64,000 bases of DNA from Puniceicoccaceae bacterium Marseille-Q1082 (GTDB lineage: Bacteria > Verrucomicrobiota > Verrucomicrobiia > Opitutales > Intestinicryptomonadaceae), in assembly GCA_904424815.1 (NCBI GenBank), contig CAJGBI010000002.1, forward strand, positions 642,206 through 706,205, in the 5' to 3' direction. The notes beneath the pieces are model-generated. The model was given only the letters and a program-made list of their open reading frames with translations. It was not told the origin of the DNA and made no database searches. Positions 26,509 through 34,766 of this stretch are shown here, in pieces (the stretch's first letter is position 1; each line of letters starts with the position of its first letter). The translations under genes were made by a program, and so were the position numbers.

Positions 26509-27819
26509 ATGTTCAAGACTCTCCCAGGGTTCAGGGAATTCTATCCCGAGGAGTGCGCCAGGAGAAATTTCGTGTTTTCCAAGTGGCGCGCGGCCGCCGA
26601 ATCTTTCGGCTTTCGGGAATTCGACCCGCCTGTTCTCGAGTCTCTCGAACTTTTTACCGAAAAGAGCGGCGAGGAGATAAAGTCGCAGCTCTTTGAGTTT
26701 ACGGACAAGGGAGGGCGCGGGGTGTCCTTGCGCCCCGAGATGACCCCGTCGCTCGCGCGGATGGTCGGCGCGAAGGCCGCCGGCATACGCAGGCCCGTCA
26801 AGTGGTTCGCCATCGGCGAAAACTACCGCTACGAGCGCCAGCAGAAGGGGCGGCTGCGCGCGTTCTACCAGTACAATGCCGACATTCTCGGCGACGGCTC
26901 GGCGGGCGCGGACGCCGAAGTAATCGCGCTTTTGATAGAGTCGCTGCGCGCGTTCGGGCTGACCGAGAGGGAGTTTAAGCTGCGCCTCGGCGACAGAACC
27001 CTCTGGGCGCTCTTCTTGCAGAGCATGGGAGTTGAGGGGGAGTTTATGATACCCGTCCTCTCGGCGATGGACAAAATTGAAAAGGTCTCGCCGGAAGCTT
27101 TGGAGGAGATGGTCGCCAACGCCCTCAAAGGCTCCGGAGCTGAAGCCGCCCGCATAGTGCCCGCCGCGCGCGAAATCATAAAGGCGCGCTCGCTCGAAGA
27201 AATCCGCGCGTCTTTTGCCGACGCGCCGGAGCTTGCGGAGAAAATAGACTCCCGAATGGGAGAATGGCGCAGGCTTCTTGACTTGCTTTCGGCCCTCGGG
27301 GTTCGCGAATACGTCAGCCCCGACCTCGGCATAGTCAGGGGGCTCGCGTACTACACCGGATTTGTGTTCGAGGCTTTCCAGACGGTCGGAACCGGCCGCG
27401 CGCTCGCCGGCGGCGGCAGGTACGACAATCTCGTGGGCAAGCTCGGCTACCAGGACATGCCCGCCGTCGGATTCGGAATGGGCGACGTCACCGTTTCCGA
27501 CCTCCTCGAGCTCGTGGGCAAGGGCGGCAGCCTCGACGCCCGCCCCGACGCCTATGTGGCGATAGGCTCTCCCGAGTGCCGCGCGAAGGCGCTTGAAACT
27601 GTGGCGTCTTTAAGGCGCGCGGGGCTTAGGGTCGACTATCCGCTGAGGGACATGCCGTTCGGCAAGCAGTTCAAACAGGCGGATTCGACGGGCGCGAGGT
27701 TCGCGGTGGCAATAGGCCCCGACGAAATTTCCAAAAACCGCGCAAAAGTTAAAAATCTTTCGACCGGCGCGGAGTCGGAAGCGGATTTCGCGGCTCTTGC
27801 GGATATTCTGCGGGCTTAG
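26509..27819 (+). CDS. hisS: Histidyl-tRNA synthetase
   Basis: The 436-residue class II synthetase charges tRNA-His. Motif 2 is visible as ENYRYERQQKGRLRAFYQ (104-121), preceded by RPEMT (75-79). The histidine-specific loop reads RGLAYYTG at 277-284, with Ala280 where RGLDYYTG has Asp. A C-terminal anticodon-binding domain (about 345-436) with VAIGPDEI and VKNLSTG is present. This favours HisS over the shorter HisZ regulatory paralogue. It is co-transcribed with the HU-family gene. Confidence 0.9.
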   Translation: MFKTLPGFREFYPEECARRNFVFSKWRAAAESFGFREFDPPVLESLELFTEKSGEEIKSQLFEFTDKGGRGVSLRPEMTPSLARMVGAKAAGIRRPVKWFAIGENYRYERQQKGRLRAFYQYNADILGDGSAGADAEVIALLIESLRAFGLTEREFKLRLGDRTLWALFLQSMGVEGEFMIPVLSAMDKIEKVSPEALEEMVANALKGSGAEAARIVPAAREIIKARSLEEIRASFADAPELAEKIDSRMGEWRRLLDLLSALGVREYVSPDLGIVRGLAYYTGFVFEAFQTVGTGRALAGGGRYDNLVGKLGYQDMPAVGFGMGDVTVSDLLELVGKGGSLDARPDAYVAIGSPECRAKALETVASLRRAGLRVDYPLRDMPFGKQFKQADSTGARFAVAIGPDEISKNRAKVKNLSTGAESEADFAALADILRA

Positions 27820-28023
27820 GCGCGCGGGGAAAACCCTTTCCGCGCGCGGGATTCCGCGGGGGCGGGGCCGCCGAGTTTTCGTATTTGCGCCGGAGCGTTT
27901 TTTCTAAAATTTCCGCCCGAAATTGCCTTTCGCAGCTGGGCGCTCCCGCGCAGATTGCCGCGCGCCGAATTGCGCGCCGGAATATATTTGGTTTTTCGGG
28001 GCGCGCCCCGAGGCTTTTGTTAT

Positions 28024-29346
28024 CTACGCCGCGCACAAAAATACGCACATTATCGAAAAAAGCAGCCACGTTGCGGGCAGAATTTCCCGCGCGCGCCCCG
28101 TGGCGCACATAAGCAGGACGTACGCGACCATTCCGAAGGCGAACCCTTCCGAAATCTTGAAGCATAGCGCCACCATCATTATGCAGAAAAACACGGGTAT
28201 CAGCTCCGCGGGATCCGAAAATTTTATCTGCGATATGCTTCCGAACATCAAAATCCCGATTACTATCAGCGCGGGGGCGGTCGCCGCCGCGGGGACGGCG
28301 TTTATCAGCGGCGAAAGAAATAGGGCGGCGATGAAAAACGCGCCCGTAAAGAGGGGAGTGAGCCCCGTGCGCCCGCCGGATTCTATGCCCGCGGACGATT
28401 CCACGAAAGCGCCCGTCGTGGAAGTACCGAGCAGCGCGCCTATTATGGTCGCCGAGGCGTCGGCGGTTAGCGCCCTTCCCATTTTGGGGAAAGTCCCGTC
28501 GGGGCGCATTATCCCGCAGCGGCTCGCCATCGCGACCACCGTGGCGATGGTGTCGAGCAGGTCGAGCATCAGCAGCACGAATATCACGCGGGCGGCCTTG
28601 TGAAAGTCCCTGAACGGATAGGCGAAATCAAGCTGCATGAAAGTTTCGGATATTCCGTGCGGAATAGAAAACACGGCGTTCGGAATCTTCCCCATGCGCG
28701 CGCCGGAGGAGTCTTCTATAAAAAACGCGGCGGCCGTCATCGCCGCTATGGAGATTATTATCGCGGAGCGCACTTTCCGCGCTACGAGAACCGCTATCAG
28801 CGCGACTCCCGCGAGAGCAAACAGGCATTCTGGCGAGCCGAGCCGCCCGCCCGTCACGAGGGTCGCGGGGTTTGAGACCACGAGCTTGGCGGATTGCAGC
28901 CCGAAAAACGCTATGAACATCCCGATGCCGCATTGGAGGGCTGCCTGCATCGGGCGCGGAACTCCGGCGATGAGCTTTTCGCGGATTCCCGTCACCGAGA
29001 TTATGAAAAAGAATATTCCGTTGTAAAATGTGAGCGCGAGCGCCTCGCGCCAGTCGAGGCCCATGCCCACGCACACGATTATCGCGAAATACGTGTTAGT
29101 CCCCATCGTCGGCGCGAGCGCCACCGGCAGGTTCGCCATAAACGCCATCAGAGCGCACCCTATTGCGGCGGCGACCGCCGTGACCGTTACCAGCTCCGCC
29201 TTGTCCATTCCCGCCTGCGCCAGAATCGCCGGATTTACCGCGAGTATGTACGACATCGCAAAAAACGTCACAAGCCCCGCGAGCGCTTCGCGCCCCACGC
29301 TCGAATTTCTTTCGCGTATTTTAAAGAATTTGTCGAGAAGTTCCAT
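28024..29346 (-). CDS. NCS2-family purine permease (AzgA-like)
   Basis: The 440-residue integral membrane protein has about 12-14 hydrophobic segments. The start RNSSVGREALAGLVTFFAMS and the downstream NPAIL and APTMGTNTYF motifs are typical of the adenine/guanine/hypoxanthine branch (AzgA/PbuG) of the NCS2 family. It imports purine bases using the proton gradient. The ComM-like gene lies upstream, with the permease starting 15 bases after its stop. Specific purine cannot be assigned. Confidence 0.87.
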   Translation of the reverse strand: MELLDKFFKIRERNSSVGREALAGLVTFFAMSYILAVNPAILAQAGMDKAELVTVTAVAAAIGCALMAFMANLPVALAPTMGTNTYFAIIVCVGMGLDWREALALTFYNGIFFFIISVTGIREKLIAGVPRPMQAALQCGIGMFIAFFGLQSAKLVVSNPATLVTGGRLGSPECLFALAGVALIAVLVARKVRSAIIISIAAMTAAAFFIEDSSGARMGKIPNAVFSIPHGISETFMQLDFAYPFRDFHKAARVIFVLLMLDLLDTIATVVAMASRCGIMRPDGTFPKMGRALTADASATIIGALLGTSTTGAFVESSAGIESGGRTGLTPLFTGAFFIAALFLSPLINAVPAAATAPALIVIGILMFGSISQIKFSDPAELIPVFFCIMMVALCFKISEGFAFGMVAYVLLMCATGRAREILPATWLLFSIMCVFLCAA

Positions 29347-29361
29347 GTTTTCCCCCCTTTG

Positions 29362-30894
29362 TCACTGCCTGTCGAGCGAGCGGTAGTTTATCGCTTCCAG
29401 CAAATGGTGGGTCTGTATTTTTTCTGACGCGTCGAGGTCGGCTATCGTGCGGGAGACTTTCAGTATTCTGTCCCACGCGCGCGCCGACAGCCCGAGCTCT
29501 TCCATCGCGGCCGTGAGTATCGCCGTCTGCGGGCCGTCGAGCGCGCAGAATTTCGCTATTTGCGCGCCGGTCATCGCGGCGTTGACTTTCGCCGCCCGCT
29601 TTAACCCCGCAAACCTGCGCTTCTGGATTTCCCTGGCGGCCTCCACGCGCGCGCGGATTTCGGCGGACGTCTCGCTTTTTGCTGCCTTTGCGAGGTCGCT
29701 TATGGGCAGCGCCGAGGCCTCGACGTGTATGTCTATCCTGTCGAGCATGGGGCCCGACACCCGCGCCCTGTACGCCTGCACTTGCGCGGGCGTGCAGGAG
29801 CACCTCCTGCGCGGGTCGCCGAGGTATCCGCACTTGCATGGGTTCATCGCGGCCACCAGCATGAATTTGCACGGGTAGGTTATCTTGCCCGCCGCGCGCG
29901 AGATCGTGAGCTTCCCGTCCTCCATCGGCTGGCGGAGGTTGTCGAGTATAGACCCGAATTCGGGGAGCTCGTCCAGAAACAGCACGCCGTTGTGCGCCAG
30001 CGACACTTCCCCGGGCTTGGGGTTCGGCCCGCCGCCCGCAAGCCCCACGCGGCTTATCGTGTGGTGCGGGGCCCTGAACGGCCTCCTGAAAAACTTGTTT
30101 TCCGAAAACTGCGTCAGCCCCGCGGCGGAGTATATTCCGAGAATTTCGAGAAATTCGTCGAGGGTCGGCAGGGGCATTATCGACGGAATGCGCTTTGCTA
30201 TCATGCTCTTCCCGGATCCAGGGGGGCCAACCATCAGCAGGTTGTGCCCGCCCGCCACAGCGACTTCCACCGCCCTGCGGACTTGGTGCTGCCCCTTTAC
30301 GTCGGCGAAGTCCGGCATTCCCTCCGACTGCTGGGGCAGGTTGAACGGCGATTCGGACGCTTTCAGCGGCTCGAGTTCTACCTTGCCGCGCAGAAAATCC
30401 ACGAGTTCCCGCAGGTCTCGCGGGGCGTAGGCGTCAACCCCGTCCACGAGGGCGGCCTCAGCCGCGGACTCCGGCGGAAGTATCACGCCCCTCCTGCCGC
30501 TCCTGCGCGCTAGCAGCGCGAGCGACACGCCTCCGCTGATCTGCCGCAGCGCGCCGGAGAGGCTCAATTCGCCCGCTATTATGTAGTCAGAAAATTTCGA
30601 CTCGTCGAGCTCCCCCGTCGACGCGAGGATTCCGAGCGATATGGGCAGGTCGTAAATCGGCCCCTCCTTGCGTATGTCGCCCGGGGCGAGGTTTACCGTC
30701 ATCTTGGTGAGCGGCATCGCAAACCCGCTGTTGGCCAGCGCCGACGACACGCGGTTTACGGACTCTTTCACCGCCGCGTCCGGAAGCCCCACGACGAAAG
30801 TCTTGGGCTCTCCGCGCTCGCCGGAGTTCACCTCTATTTCGACGGGCAGCGCCTCAACGCCCACGAGCGCGCCCGAATTGACTCTTGCTAACAT
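29362..30894 (-). CDS. YifB/ComM-family Mg-chelatase-like AAA+ ATPase
   Basis: The 510-residue protein starts [19 protein letters not shown], with the N-terminal ChlI/Lon-like domain, then Walker A GPPGSGKS (223-230), Walker [11 protein letters not shown] and a C-terminal Mg-chelatase domain with four cysteines in the [18 protein letters not shown] region. ComM acts as a DNA branch-migration helicase in natural transformation. The ATG at 30894 gives the family's usual length; 40 further upstream codons have no family support. It precedes the purine permease by 15 bases. Confidence 0.9.
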   Translation of the reverse strand: MLARVNSGALVGVEALPVEIEVNSGERGEPKTFVVGLPDAAVKESVNRVSSALANSGFAMPLTKMTVNLAPGDIRKEGPIYDLPISLGILASTGELDESKFSDYIIAGELSLSGALRQISGGVSLALLARRSGRRGVILPPESAAEAALVDGVDAYAPRDLRELVDFLRGKVELEPLKASESPFNLPQQSEGMPDFADVKGQHQVRRAVEVAVAGGHNLLMVGPPGSGKSMIAKRIPSIMPLPTLDEFLEILGIYSAAGLTQFSENKFFRRPFRAPHHTISRVGLAGGGPNPKPGEVSLAHNGVLFLDELPEFGSILDNLRQPMEDGKLTISRAAGKITYPCKFMLVAAMNPCKCGYLGDPRRRCSCTPAQVQAYRARVSGPMLDRIDIHVEASALPISDLAKAAKSETSAEIRARVEAAREIQKRRFAGLKRAAKVNAAMTGAQIAKFCALDGPQTAILTAAMEELGLSARAWDRILKVSRTIADLDASEKIQTHHLLEAINYRSLDRQ

Positions 30895-31025
30895 CTTGCC
30901 GGAATTTTTTACGCTAAAAAATGTTTTGCAAAATTTATAATCTTTTGCGGCGAGTCCGCGCAAGCCCAAAGGCGGGGTGGTTAATTTCTTGATTTCGGCG
31001 CCAGCGCAGTCCACAATATGCGCGT

Positions 31026-31565
31026 ATGGAAATTTCCGAAGCGGACAAGCGGCTGCGCGCCGCGGCGCGCGCGGTGTTCGACGCCTTTTGCGGCTCGGGG
31101 AAATCGCTTTGCGCGGCGGAGTCGTGCACAGGGGGGCTCGTGGCGTCGTCGCTGGTGTCGATTGCTGGCGCGAGCGGGTTTTTCAGGGGGTCGGCAGTAT
31201 GCTATTGCGACGCGGCGAAAATCTCGGTGCTCGGCGTAAGCCCCCTGACCATATCGGAGCATTTCGCCGAGAGCCGCCAGTGCGCCGAGGAGATGGCGCG
31301 CGGGGCTCTCGCGCTCTACGGAGCCGACGCGTCTGTCGCCGCCACCGGCTTTCTCGACGGCAATGTCGGAGAAAAGCCGGCGGAGCTTGCGGGGGCGGTT
31401 TTTCTGTGCTCCGCCGTCCGCTCGGGGCGAGGGGTTGAGACTTTCTGCGCGCGACTTTCCCTCGACCCCTCCGCCGACAGAAATTTCAACAGGGCGGCCG
31501 CCGCGGCGTGCGCGCTCGAGTCGCTGAAACTTTCAGCCTGCGCATCTTTGTTCCGACGCCCATGA
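31026..31565 (+). CDS. CinA C-terminal family protein (nicotinamide-nucleotide amidohydrolase, PncC-like)
   Basis: The 179-residue protein has the PncC/CinA-C signature [16 protein letters not shown] (30-45), with the serine used for deamidation of NMN to nicotinic acid mononucleotide. The later AATGFLDGN segment stands where ATGIAGP is usual. It is a stand-alone CinA-C domain without the N-terminal MocF-like part. Its TGA overlaps the sppA ATG by four bases, so the two are translationally coupled. Confidence 0.86.
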   Translation: MEISEADKRLRAAARAVFDAFCGSGKSLCAAESCTGGLVASSLVSIAGASGFFRGSAVCYCDAAKISVLGVSPLTISEHFAESRQCAEEMARGALALYGADASVAATGFLDGNVGEKPAELAGAVFLCSAVRSGRGVETFCARLSLDPSADRNFNRAAAAACALESLKLSACASLFRRP

Positions 31566-33331
31566 TAACCGCATTTTTGAGAAATTTTTGCGCGTCGCTG
31601 GCGGCGCTCGCCGTTTTCTTCGTCGCGCTTCCGCTTGCGCTTATGTTTGCGGCGGCGGCGTTCGTCGCGTCGCTCGGCGGCGACGTCAGGCCCTCCGGAG
31701 GGGTTCTCGTGCTCGACCTCTCGGAGGGCGTCGCAGAAACTTCGCCCGCCAAGCCGTCAGTGAATATCCGCGGCGGCTTCTTCAAAAGGCCCCCCGAGAG
31801 TTCGTACGACATCTGCTCCAAAATCAGCGCGGCCGCCTCCGACCCGTCGATAGAGGCGATACTCGTGCGCGGCTCTTTCGCGGATTCGGATTCCGGAGGT
31901 TCGCTTGCGCAGGCTTCGGAGATGCGCGCCGCCCTCGGCGGTTTTTCAAAGTCGGGCAAGCCAGTGTACGCGTATCTCGAAAACCCGACTTTCGCCGACT
32001 ACTACCTCGCGAGCGCCGCAGATTCGGTTTTCATGAACCCTTTCGGAACTATGGAGTTCAAGGGGCTCTCGGCGCGCTCACCGTTTTTCGGGGCGGCGCT
32101 CAGAAAATACGGAATCGGGGTCGCGCTCGTGAAGTCAGGCGAATTCAAGAGCGCGGGCGAAATTTTTACGGAGGAGAAAATGTCCGCCTCCCAAAAGTCG
32201 CACCTTGCCGGCGTGCTCGAATCCGTGTGGGGCGGGTGCGCGCGGCAAATTGCCCAATCGCGGAAACTTCCCGTGGCGCGCCTCGAAGAAATCGCGCGCG
32301 AATACGCGGTTTTTCCCGCTTCCGACGCCGAAAAGCTGGGGCTTGTGGACGGGCTTTTGTACGGGGGCGAGCTGGCGGACTTTCTCTCCCAAAAGCACGG
32401 CAAAACGGACGGGTCTTTCCGCCGCGCCGCGATGCGCGGCTATTCCCCAAAGGCGAGATCCGGCGCGGACAAAATAGCGATCGTCTCCATAGAGGGCGCG
32501 ATAAGCGAAACCTCATCGCGCGGGCGCGCCGGAGCCGGGAAAATTTCTCGGATTTTGCGCGCGCTGGGCGACGACGATTCCGTAAAGGCCGTGGTTCTTC
32601 GCATAGACAGCCCCGGCGGAAGCGCGTTTGCGAGCGAGTCAATCCGACGGGAAGTCGAGGAGCTCTCCAAAAAGGCGAAAGTCGTATCATCTTTCGGGGC
32701 GACCGCCGCGAGCGGCGCGTATTGGATTGCCACAGCCTCCGAAAAAATCTTCGCCGACCCCGCGACCGTCACCGGCTCGATAGGCGTGTTCTCCGTCGCG
32801 TTTTCGGTTGAGAAAATCGCCGCCGACCACGGCGTGTTCTTCGACGGGGTAAAGACAGCCCCGTTCGCCGATTTCATGTCCGCGACGCGCGGCGCCGACC
32901 GTGCGGATTTGGAAAAACTCAAAAGCCTGTGCGACGGAATCTACGAAAGGTTTGTTGAGCTCGTTTCAAAATCCCGCGGCATGGCGCTTGAAGAGGCGCG
33001 CAAAATCGCCGACGGAAAAATCTACAACGGCGCGCGCGCCGTGGAGCTCGGGCTTTGCGACGCGCTCGGCGGCGTGGAGGACGCCGTTGCGGAGGCCGCG
33101 CGCCTCGCCGGATGCGAAAGCTATTCCGTAATCCGCGCTCCGCTGCGCGACCCCATAGGAGAGTTCTTCTCCGAAGGCGCGGAGCGCTCGGCTTCCTCAA
33201 AGCTCTCCGCCGAATTCAATGCCGTCTTCGGCAGAGCGTCCGCTTTCGCAGAAGAACTTGTCCAAAATTTCAATAGGCGCAACTCCCAAAAAATCTACCT
33301 CCTTGATTTGGCGAATGCTTTTGGCGAATAG
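31562..33331 (+). CDS. sppA: Signal peptide peptidase SppA, 67K type
   Basis: The 589-residue membrane protease clears cleaved signal peptides in the inner membrane. An N-terminal anchor (about 8-38) is followed by two crotonase-like halves. The expected Ser/Lys dyad is split between them: Lys196 in KSGEFKSAGE and Ser384 in GATAASGAYW. Length and arrangement match the E. coli 67K form rather than the short SppA. The ATG at 31562 overlaps the cinA-like stop (ATGA). The gene ends just before the repeat island at 33.3 kb. Confidence 0.92.
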   Translation: MITAFLRNFCASLAALAVFFVALPLALMFAAAAFVASLGGDVRPSGGVLVLDLSEGVAETSPAKPSVNIRGGFFKRPPESSYDICSKISAAASDPSIEAILVRGSFADSDSGGSLAQASEMRAALGGFSKSGKPVYAYLENPTFADYYLASAADSVFMNPFGTMEFKGLSARSPFFGAALRKYGIGVALVKSGEFKSAGEIFTEEKMSASQKSHLAGVLESVWGGCARQIAQSRKLPVARLEEIAREYAVFPASDAEKLGLVDGLLYGGELADFLSQKHGKTDGSFRRAAMRGYSPKARSGADKIAIVSIEGAISETSSRGRAGAGKISRILRALGDDDSVKAVVLRIDSPGGSAFASESIRREVEELSKKAKVVSSFGATAASGAYWIATASEKIFADPATVTGSIGVFSVAFSVEKIAADHGVFFDGVKTAPFADFMSATRGADRADLEKLKSLCDGIYERFVELVSKSRGMALEEARKIADGKIYNGARAVELGLCDALGGVEDAVAEAARLAGCESYSVIRAPLRDPIGEFFSEGAERSASSKLSAEFNAVFGRASAFAEELVQNFNRRNSQKIYLLDLANAFGE

Positions 33332-33339
33332 CTCCGTTA

Positions 33340-33399
33340 GGGAAGCCGCCAAGACCGCTCGCGTATGTCGAATACGCCACGCGCCCTTGGCGGCTTCCC
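33340..33399. repeat. 14-bp inverted repeat with a 32-base loop, just after sppA
   Basis: GGGAAGCCGCCAAG at 33340-33353 is exactly complementary to 33386-33399, with 32 bases between. It begins eight bases after the sppA stop. A transcript would fold into a long stem, which could protect the 3' end or stop transcription, although there is no T-tract directly after it. Confidence 0.7.
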
Positions 33400-33475
33400 T
33401 ATACTCGCTCTTCATCCAAAAGCATTGCGCCAAATCGGGAATCTTTGGTTTCCGGAACGAACTCCGGAAGTGCTG

Positions 33476-33505
33476 ACGAACCTCTCATGAGAGGTTCGTT
33501 TTTTT
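33476..33505 (+). terminator. Rho-independent-terminator-like hairpin in repeat copy one
   Basis: ACGAACCTCT at 33476-33485 pairs perfectly with AGAGGTTCGT at 33490-33499 around the loop CATG, and seven Ts follow (33499-33505). It lies 145 bases downstream of sppA and could end that transcript. Confidence 0.7.
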
Positions 33506-33668
33506 GTGGGGAACGTAGAGGGGATAGAAGCATTGGCGAAGCCAATCTTCGTAAGGGGCGTCAGCCCCTTCTATGGAAGCGGCACCGCCGCCCGCCCTCG
33601 CTCTTCATCCAAAAGCATTGCGCCAAATCGGGAATCCTTGGTTTTCGGAACGAACTCCGGAAGTGCTG

Positions 33669-33698
33669 ACGAACCTCTTATGAGAGGTTCGTTTTTTT
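33669..33698 (+). terminator. Second copy of the same terminator-like hairpin
   Basis: The ACGAACCTCT stem recurs at 33669-33678, paired with 33683-33692, with loop TATG instead of CATG and a T7 tract. It is part of the 154-bp direct repeat. Confidence 0.68.
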
Positions 33699-33940
33699 GC
33701 GGGGAACGTGGAGGGGATAGAAGCATTGGCGAAGCCAATCTTCGTAAGGGCGCAGCCCTTCAATGGCTGGCGCACCTTGCGCCCGTAAGGGGCGCAGCCC
33801 CTTCTATGGCTGGCGGCCCTGCCGCCCCCTTCAATGGAAGCGGCACTGCCGTCCGCCCTCTATTATGGAAACGGCATTGTCTATTCAATTAGATGGAATG
33901 CCTTGTGTTCTTTGTCGTTTTTGCGGGCTTGCAAAGGGAA

Positions 33941-33972
33941 GGGTGCGCCCAGCGAAAGGCGCACCCGTTTTT
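33941..33972 (+). terminator. Terminator hairpin closing the repeat island
   Basis: GGGTGCGCC (33941-33949) pairs with GGCGCACCC (33958-33966) across an eight-base loop and is followed by GTTTTT. The T-tract is on the plus strand; the convergent minus-strand gene ends 25 bases further on. Confidence 0.65.
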
Positions 33973-33996
33973 AGCTTCTGTTTTATGTGGAAAAAA

Positions 33997-34395
33997 TTAG
34001 AACTTTGGATGGCAGATGATGGTGTCTCCCGCCGCGACTACGGAATCTTCGCCATCGCTCCATACAGAGTCGTTTATTAGGACTTTGAAAGTCACGTTCC
34101 CCTTCGGAACAGCCTGTTCCCAGAGCCACTCGTCTTCGCCGACGCACTGCATGGGAACTCCCGCGTTCCAGTCGAGACCTCCTCCGAGCCCGCGGATGAA
34201 CAGCTGGTTTCCCCAACCGGCGTCGTATTTGGCGATGACCCTCGTCAGCTTCCTGCCGGCCGGAGACTTGCACGCGCCCACAGCCTTGCATGCGCAATCC
34301 GAAACTTTCGCCGCAGCGGCTTTTTTGGAAACCGGAGCCTTTTTGGCGGCGGTTTTGGTTGTTGCTTTTTTTGCTGTCTTTTTTGTGGCAGACAT
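33997..34395 (-). CDS. Small protein with a histone-H1-like tail and a starch-binding-like (CBM20/25/48-type) domain
   Basis: The 132-residue protein has two clear parts. Residues 1-48 are a Lys/Ala/Thr-rich tail (KKTAKK, TKTAAKKA repeats) like bacterial histone-H1 proteins, ending in a small cysteine cluster (CACKAVGAC). Residues 49-132 look like a single beta-sandwich of the carbohydrate-binding type, with LFIRGLGGGLDWNAG, then DEWLWEQAV and FKVLINDSVWSDG spaced as in starch/glycogen-binding modules. There is no signal peptide, so it is cytoplasmic. A strong ribosome-binding site AAGGAG at 34403-34408, seven bases from the ATG, suggests high expression. I know no assigned function; nucleic-acid or glycogen binding are both possible. 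Confidence 0.72.
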   Translation of the reverse strand: MSATKKTAKKATTKTAAKKAPVSKKAAAAKVSDCACKAVGACKSPAGRKLTRVIAKYDAGWGNQLFIRGLGGGLDWNAGVPMQCVGEDEWLWEQAVPKGNVTFKVLINDSVWSDGEDSVVAAGDTIICHPKF

Positions 34396-34766
34396 TTGGG
34401 TTCTCCTTTCAGATAAAGAAATTTATTAGATCTCTTTAATTCTCGGGTGTATTATTCTCCGACGGCGCAAAACAAATCAAGCATTAAATTTTTTTATTTC
34501 GGAGGCTCGTTCGGAGATTAAATCCTGCCTTTTTATATCGGATTAAACGCAAAATTTTATAAATAGTTTCAGTGCGCTGCTGGCGCGGGAAAAAAGCTGC
34601 AAGGCTCCATACTGACAAAATCCCGTTGGATATTCGCCTTTTCGCGGGGATTCGTAGGGGATAACCGTATTTCTGAAAGAGTTGCCCTGCCCAATGACTG
34701 CGCGCCCCGCCTATGTTTCCCATGGGAAACATAGGCGGCGGCCGGTTTTTCCGGCGTTTGCTGCGC
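34396..34766. other. Intergenic region, leader of the H1-tail gene
   Basis: No convincing gene is seen. The first 100 bases are AT-rich and carry the ribosome-binding site and probably the promoter of the minus-strand gene at 33997. The only other structure is the palindrome at 34707-34738. One short minus-strand frame (34484-34732) has no family features and is not called. Confidence 0.6.
34707..34738. repeat. Perfect 32-bp palindrome
   Basis: The sequence CCGCCTATGTTTCCCA at 34707-34722 is followed by its exact reverse complement through 34738, with no loop bases. It lies 29 bases beyond the stop of the PpiD-like gene. It could be a transcription stop or a protein-binding site; a weak T5 run follows on the plus strand. 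Confidence 0.75.

Larger units (their letters stand above)
33404..33900 (+). repeat. Structured repeat island: 154-bp direct repeat and modular hairpins
   Basis: Bases 33404-33557 recur at 33597-33750 (offset 193) with about five differences. Each copy contains a terminator-like hairpin, then GGGGATAG, hairpin I (GAAG-C-ATTGGC / GCCAAT-CTTC, 33527-33550 in copy one, 33720-33743 in copy two), then hairpin II (AAGGGGC/GCCCCTT, 33553-33570). After that come ATGG-headed GC hairpins, for example GCGGC/GCCGC at 33579-33591. After copy two, more hairpin modules follow up to about 33900 (GGCGCA/TGCGCC, AAGGGGC/GCCCCTT, GGCGGC/GCCGCC). The short reading frames here have no family features. The same module makes up the array at 60.9 kb. 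Confidence 0.85.

Noticed and set aside
26509-27819. HisZ (ATP phosphoribosyltransferase regulatory subunit)
   Set aside because: The protein has the full HisS length, motif 2 and an anticodon-binding domain, and no his operon genes are near.
34484-34732. Small minus-strand frame in the gap after the PpiD-like gene
   Set aside because: No ribosome-binding site or family features, and it runs through the 32-bp palindrome.
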